Made by a program: the position numbers and the translations under genes. Below, piece by piece: positions 15,475-18,967 of a DNA stretch of 18,967 nt. The notes under the pieces were generated by a model. That model made no database searches, was not told the origin of the DNA, and saw only the letters and a list, made by a program, of their open reading frames with translations. Source of the stretch: Planctomycetota bacterium (GTDB taxonomy: Bacteria > Planctomycetota > Phycisphaerae > Tepidisphaerales > Tepidisphaeraceae); the NCBI GenBank assembly GCA_029777755.1, contig JAKORQ010000344.1:1-18967 (forward strand), read 5' to 3'. Position 1 is the stretch's first letter; the number at the start of each line of letters is the position of its first letter.

Positions 15475-15830
15475 GCGCACCTGCGCTGGAAGTTGCACTT
15501 CCTGCGATGCCACCGGCCGCAGGGATATCTGCCGAACCCGTGACGGCTTCCACTTTAAGCGCACTGGCCGGGAAGCGGTAGCCCTCCTGATGTGCCGGGC
15601 CGGCCTCAGACGAGGGATTTTTCGCCGGATTGCCTTACTGGGAGCAACGTGTGAAACCTCTTCGCTGTCGCGGGGCATCAGTCGACGCTTAACCGTCAGC
15701 TGTTGCGCAACTCGGAGTTTTTCGTCCTTGTCTGATCGCCGCAACGGGTTGCACAATTCACCTTAGCGGCCGGCAGAAATGGCCCAGCGTGTGGGCGGCC
15801 AGCCGAACCATGGAAAAATGGGGGTAGATC
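15475..15830. other. Divergent intergenic region between ECF sigma and small Cys/His protein
   Basis: This 356-nt gap has no convincing gene. It must contain the promoters of both flanking genes, but I found no clear -35/-10 pair on either strand. It holds the GGAAGT/ACTTCC repeat (15488-15502) and open but non-conserved-looking frames on both strands, including the upstream extension of the sigma factor frame. Confidence 0.5.
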
Positions 15831-16046
15831 ATGATCAGAGTGCACCAGGGACAGTGCGGCCTGTGCGTCCACTTCGCCGAGCACCAGCCGCAGGAGCAGC
15901 AGAAGGTCATGCCCATCCGCAAGACCCAGGAAGCCCCTGAGGATCTCGTGGAGGAGTGCGGTCATCCCGAGCACCGGACTTTGCACCTGATGGTCACGCC
16001 GATGAGCGGATGCGCCGGCTTCGAACAGGCAGTTCCGCCCATGTGA
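15831..16046 (+). CDS. Small Cys/His-rich protein, probably metal-binding
   Basis: This 71-residue protein of unknown function has a zinc-finger-like arrangement: CGLCVHFAEH near the N-terminus (C9, C12, H14, H18), ECGHPEHRTLH in the middle (C43, H45, H48, H52) and GCAGFE near the C-terminus (C61). Spaced Cys/His pairs at both ends of a short charged chain suggest one folded metal site. The frame starts with ATG at 15831, 6 nt after a GGGGG run that may serve as a weak ribosome site. The composition is protein-like and unlike the shadow frames around it. It is divergent from the ECF sigma gene and convergent with rho. It could be a small regulator or an iron/zinc-handling protein, but nothing shows which. 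Confidence 0.65.
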   Translation: MIRVHQGQCGLCVHFAEHQPQEQQKVMPIRKTQEAPEDLVEECGHPEHRTLHLMVTPMSGCAGFEQAVPPM

Positions 16047-16201
16047 CTGGCCGTCGGAGCCCATGCTGCCATCGTTCTTGAGCTGCTGGACTCTAGGTGG
16101 AACGACTTGTCTTGTAGGCCGCGGGACGTGGAATCGGCCGAAGTCTGCCCGAGCAGCATTCACATTGACCGGCATCGAGAGGTCAACTCTTGCATGCCCT
16201 C

Positions 16202-16262
16202 CGGTTTCCGCGGCCCTGATGTGACATGTTCATCGCGGATCACCTCACGCGGGCGGAAACCG
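16202..16262. repeat. Long imperfect inverted repeat, possible structured RNA
   Basis: CGGTTTCCGC (16202-16211) pairs exactly with GCGGAAACCG (16253-16262). Inside it TGATGTGA (16217-16224) pairs with TCACCTCA (16240-16247) with one mismatch, leaving a 15-nt loop. The nested stem could fold in RNA from either strand. No T-run follows, so it is not a typical intrinsic terminator. Confidence 0.45.
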
Positions 16263-16302
16263 CTAGCTCCACTTTGACGGAACCGCGCCAGATGACCAAA
16301 TG

Positions 16303-16331
16303 AAGAACCCCGGGGATTGCCCGGGGTTCTT
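16303..16331 (-). terminator. Terminator hairpin of rho
   Basis: AAGAACCCCGGG (16303-16314) pairs with CCCGGGGTTCTT (16320-16331) around a 5-nt loop, 34 nt beyond the rho stop. On the minus strand the stem ends in TTCTTCATTT, a moderate U-rich tail. Confidence 0.65.
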
Positions 16332-16365
16332 GTTAGACGTTCACCTGCCAGCTGCAACCGGCGAC

Positions 16366-17913
16366 TTACGCCAGGTTCATCTGCATCAGGAAGGCCGCGT
16401 TGTTCGGGAACTTCTCCAGGCGGCTCTTAAGCAGCTCGACGGCCTCCACCGGGTTCATGTCGGAGAGGACGCGACGCAGCTTGTAGACCAGCTCCATCTC
16501 TCGCGGATCCAGCAGCAGCTCCTCGCGGCGGGTTCCGGAAGCGTTGATGTCGATCGCCGGCCAGACGCGCTTGTCCACCAGGCGGCGGTCCAGGTGCAGC
16601 TCGGAGTTACCGGTGCCCTTGAACTCCTCGAAGATAACCTCGTCCATCTTCGAGCCGGTATCGACCAGCGCGGTGGCGAGGATGGTCAGGCTGCCGCCCT
16701 CCTCGACGTTGCGGGCCGCACCGAAGAAGCGCTTGGGCTTCTGCAAGGCATTGGCATCCACACCGCCGGTAAGGATCTTGCCGGAGTGCGGAACTTCGGT
16801 GTTGTACGCGCGAGCCAGGCGGGTAATGGAGTCGAGCAGGATGACCACATCCTTGCCGAACTCGACGTAGCGCTTGGCCTTCTCGATGACCATCTCGGCC
16901 ACCTGCACGTGGCGGCTGGCCGGCTCATCGAAGGTCGAGCTGACCACCTCAGCCTTGGTGTTGCGCTGCATGTCGGTCACTTCTTCCGGACGCTCGTCGA
17001 TCAGCAGCACGATCAGCACGATGTTGGGATCGTTGGCGGCGATCGCATTGGCGATCTTCTGCAGCAGCACCGTCTTGCCGGTACGCGGCGGGGCGACGAT
17101 CAGCATGCGCTGGCCGCGACCGATCGGGGTGACCAGGTCGACGATGCGCATGTTCAGTTCCTTGGGATCGTGCTCGAGGATCAGGCGCTTGTTGGGATGC
17201 AGCGGCGTGAGGTCCTCGAAGTTGGTCACATCGGCGATCTTCTCGGGATCCTCGCCGTTGATCGCCTCCACGCGCAGCAGCGCGAAGTAACGCTCGCTCT
17301 CCTTGGGAGGACGGATCTGGCCCTGCACGACGTGGCCGTTGCGCAGGCCGAATCGACGGATCTGGCTGGGCGAGACGTAGATGTCATCCGGCCCGGGCAG
17401 ATAGCTGAACTCCGGCGAGCGGAGGAAGCCAAACCCATCGGGCAGGATCTCCAGCACGCCCTCGCCGTACATCATGCCGTTCTGGCGGATGCGGGCACGC
17501 AGGATCTGGAAGATCAGGTCCTGCTTCTTCATGCCGATGTAATCGGTGATTCCTTCCTTGCGGGCGATCTCATGAAGCTGCTGAACCTCCATCTGCTGGA
17601 GATCCTTGATGAACAGCTTTCCACCCTTGACCGCCTCGTACTTGGCATTGGTCTCTGCGTCGATGACGGAGATGTCCTCGCTGCCGCCACGCTCGGGCTT
17701 GCCCTCGTGGCGCTCGGAACGTTCAGGGCGATCCCGGCGCTCTGCACGTTCCTCACGCTGCTCGCGCTGCGGCGCCGATGCAGATGCGGACGTGGAAGCG
17801 GATGCACCGCTGGGCGTCTCCTCGGTCTGGACCGGAGCGGACTCCAGTTCCTGCACTTCAGTCTCGGTCTTCTCGGCTTGCGCCGCACTCTTCCGTCGTG
17901 TGGTCTTTGCCAT
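16366..17913 (-). CDS. rho: Transcription termination factor Rho
   Basis: Rho is the hexameric ATP-dependent RNA helicase that ends transcription of untranslated RNA. The 515-residue protein has the full core: Rho_N about 98-140; the RNA-binding cold-shock fold about 145-215 (GVLEILPDGFGFLRSPEFSY; RRFGLRNGHVVQGQIRPPK); and the ATPase with Walker A APPRTGKT (274-281), LLIDERPEEVTDMQR (303-317), Walker B VVILLDS (356-362), and the Q/R-loop region LTGGVDANALQKPKRFFGAAR (381-401). It ends MNLA. The first about 95 residues are an extension: Lys/Glu-rich, then a Ser/Ala tract (about 35-48), then an Arg/Glu-rich tract (about 50-76), probably disordered. The start at 17913 has GGAGG 10 nt upstream. 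A long leader separates it from the coaE terminator. Confidence 0.98.
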   Translation of the reverse strand: MAKTTRRKSAAQAEKTETEVQELESAPVQTEETPSGASASTSASASAPQREQREERAERRDRPERSERHEGKPERGGSEDISVIDAETNAKYEAVKGGKLFIKDLQQMEVQQLHEIARKEGITDYIGMKKQDLIFQILRARIRQNGMMYGEGVLEILPDGFGFLRSPEFSYLPGPDDIYVSPSQIRRFGLRNGHVVQGQIRPPKESERYFALLRVEAINGEDPEKIADVTNFEDLTPLHPNKRLILEHDPKELNMRIVDLVTPIGRGQRMLIVAPPRTGKTVLLQKIANAIAANDPNIVLIVLLIDERPEEVTDMQRNTKAEVVSSTFDEPASRHVQVAEMVIEKAKRYVEFGKDVVILLDSITRLARAYNTEVPHSGKILTGGVDANALQKPKRFFGAARNVEEGGSLTILATALVDTGSKMDEVIFEEFKGTGNSELHLDRRLVDKRVWPAIDINASGTRREELLLDPREMELVYKLRRVLSDMNPVEAVELLKSRLEKFPNNAAFLMQMNLA

Positions 17914-18249
17914 CTGGCAAGATCCTCCAATAAGGTGTGATGTAACTGATGGTTTTCATCCCGTCGGACGATCCTGCCGCAGAGTAACTGTCGACAGATG
18001 CATCTCAGGTGTGCTCCCTCGTCGTCCAATGCCTCGAGGAGCAACCTCTACGGGACGGTGGGTCAAATCAGCTAAACAACAGAAAAAACCTCTCCGCTAC
18101 GCAGCGGACTTCAGGTAAGTATCAATTGTGGTAACCAGTAGCCCCAGGCACGCCTCCAAGGGAATTACAACCACTCACGGAGATTGTTTATTTCGCAGGC
18201 CAGGGAACATTTCATCCGAAAGCGAGCGAAAACCCTTGGGCACAACACC
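17914..18249 (-). promoter_or_regulatory. rho upstream region
   Basis: This 336-nt gap between coaE and rho holds the coaE terminator (18083-18108) and then about 170 nt that must include the rho promoter and leader. I see no convincing -35/-10 pair. CTGTCGACAG at 17988-17997 is a 10-bp palindrome. rho is autoregulated in other bacteria, so leader control is possible but not shown here. Confidence 0.4.
18083..18108 (-). terminator. Intrinsic terminator downstream of coaE
   Basis: Read on the minus strand, TCCGCT (18108-18103) and AGCGGA (18098-18093) form a 6-bp stem with a 4-nt loop, followed by GAGG and TTTTTT (18088-18083). It lies about 140 nt after the coaE stop and separates that transcript from rho. 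Confidence 0.6.
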
Positions 18250-18948
18250 CTACCCCTGGCCGGGGTCCGCATCCATAACTTGCGCCAGAATACGGGAGAG
18301 AACGGCCTCGACTTGCCTGCGAGCGATCGCCGCGTCAGCGGTGTTGTGAACTATATATTGTGCCAACTCACGCTTCTTGTCCAGTGGCAGTTGTGATTTT
18401 TCCCTGCGAAGCAACTCATCAGGCTGCCATCCCCTGGTCTGCATTACCCGCTGCTGCCTCAGCTCCAGTGGGGCATCGACAAACACCACCGCATCGCAGT
18501 GCCCGTCGAGGCCAACTTCATACAGCAACGGGATGTCCCAAATGATAGCTTTCACATCGCCGGATTTCAGCGCTTCCTGCGTTTTCTCGTCGCGAATTTG
18601 CCCCACCAGCGGGTGGATCAGGGCCTCCAGGCGCTTAAGGGCCCCCGGGTCGTTAAACACCCTCCTGGCTATCGCCCGCCGGTCAACCTCGCCATCCGGC
18701 GAGATGACCTCATCCCCCCACCACTTGCGCACCTGCTCGATCACTTCCGGCCGGCGATACGCGTCGTGAACATGCTCATCCGACTTGCTGACAAAGCAGC
18801 CGAGCTGGCCAAAAAGATCGGCAATATAGCTCTTTCCGCTGCCGATTCCCCCGACGATGCCAATGACCGGTTTTCCCGAGATCACGATGCCAGTTATTGT
18901 AGAACCCGCTTCCGTCGATGCCAGTTCACTCTTTCCCGGCAAAGGCAT
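18250..18948 (-). CDS. coaE: Dephospho-CoA kinase
   Basis: CoaE phosphorylates dephospho-CoA at the ribose 3'-OH, the last step of coenzyme A synthesis, in the cytoplasm. The 232-residue protein has the P-loop GGIGSGKS at about 33-40, the KSDEHVHDAY substrate segment, the GEVDRRAIARRVFNDPGALKRLEALIHP signature region (given in part: DRRAIARRVF and LEALIHP), and IWDIPLLYEVGLD in the mid-region, followed by the LID part QTRGWQPDELLRRE. A leader of about 28 residues precedes the kinase core. Start: the frame has GTG at 18960 and ATG at 18948; GAGGTG lies 9 nt before the ATG, which is preferred. A TGA at 18963-18961 in the few bases upstream could be the stop of a gene beyond the window, and the pair may then be translationally coupled. 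Confidence 0.95.
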   Translation of the reverse strand: MPLPGKSELASTEAGSTITGIVISGKPVIGIVGGIGSGKSYIADLFGQLGCFVSKSDEHVHDAYRRPEVIEQVRKWWGDEVISPDGEVDRRAIARRVFNDPGALKRLEALIHPLVGQIRDEKTQEALKSGDVKAIIWDIPLLYEVGLDGHCDAVVFVDAPLELRQQRVMQTRGWQPDELLRREKSQLPLDKKRELAQYIVHNTADAAIARRQVEAVLSRILAQVMDADPGQG

Positions 18949-18967
18949 TTCGCCATACACCTCAGCG

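Larger units (their letters stand above)
16047..16365. other. Convergent intergenic region between small protein gene and rho
   Basis: These 319 nt hold no supported gene. They contain a long imperfect hairpin (16202-16262) and the rho terminator (16303-16331). The only frames here are short and lack ribosome sites. Confidence 0.5.

Noticed and set aside
15475..15756. Upstream in-frame extension of the ECF sigma factor (94 codons)
   Set aside because: It is a basic, repetitive-looking stretch with a TTG start. ECF factors of normal length start at the ATG at 15474.
15696..16175. Minus-strand frame of 159 codons covering the small Cys/His protein
   Set aside because: It has no ribosome site or recognisable motif. 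The plus-strand frame shows ordered Cys/His pairs and is the better candidate.
16300..17940. Long plus-strand frame (546 codons) antisense to rho
   Set aside because: It mirrors the rho codons in a GC-rich gene, has no recognisable domain and overlaps both rho and its terminator. It is a shadow frame.
17863..17959. Possible 33-codon leader ORF overlapping the rho start (ATG near 17959)
   Set aside because: It is reminiscent of a rho leader peptide, but it overlaps rho in another frame, has only a weak GACGGG ribosome site and could easily be chance.
1..18967. CRISPR arrays, insertion sequences, integrase/att sites, tRNA or rRNA genes, toxin-antitoxin pairs
   Set aside because: No spaced direct repeats, transposase or integrase frames, RNA-gene signatures or paired small genes were found on either strand.

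Overview
The window looks like a chromosomal stretch from a GC-rich heterotrophic bacterium of the Planctomycetota, most likely Phycisphaerae-like. This placement is inferred from gene content, not from a marker phylogeny. The clues are a PEP-CTERM protein, a pseudopilin of the type common in the PVC group with a C-terminal H...DGH motif, a ThiD2-ThiE fusion, a TPR/YggX-like fusion, and a Rho with a long charged N-terminal extension. There are no insertion sequences, CRISPR arrays, tRNAs or rRNAs. Coding density is high.

Layout. (1) 1-1021 (+) is a 5'-truncated zinc-dependent alcohol dehydrogenase. It converges with a gap of 4 nt on a beta-class DNA methyltransferase (minus). (2) 2158-7733 (minus) is the most distinctive block. 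Transcription would begin at about 7700 and run through a LacI-family repressor fused in frame to a complete pseudopilin, then a PEP-CTERM secreted protein, then a large secreted clan GH-A type glycoside hydrolase. A perfect 18-bp palindrome with a central CG, a LacI-type operator shape, sits on the start codon of the repressor fusion. This suggests a self-regulated, cell-surface carbohydrate-use operon. (3) 7807-8859 (+) is thiE with an N-terminal ThiD2-like domain. It converges with a gap of 4 nt on a minus-strand pair, folE followed by a TPR/YggX-like protein. (4) 10240-11496 (+) is an unrecognised secreted HEAT-like protein ending in a hairpin. It is followed by a cytidylate-kinase-like protein and a soluble PAS hybrid histidine kinase with a cysteine-rich insertion in its ATPase domain, closed by a strong hairpin. 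(5) 14280-15474 (minus) is an ECF sigma factor with its membrane anti-sigma factor and a terminator. A small Cys/His-rich protein lies divergently at 15831 (+). (6) 16303-18948 (minus) is coaE, then an intrinsic terminator, then rho with its own terminator hairpin.

Working together: the housekeeping genes (thiE, folE, rho, coaE) are ordinary in themselves. The accessory interest lies in the LacI-pseudopilin fusion and its operator. If a prepilin peptidase cuts the fusion at its Gly-Phe site, the whole repressor would be the 'leader peptide' released into the cytoplasm, which would link surface assembly to transcription. That mechanism is inference. The in-frame fusion, the intact cleavage motif and the palindrome are visible directly.
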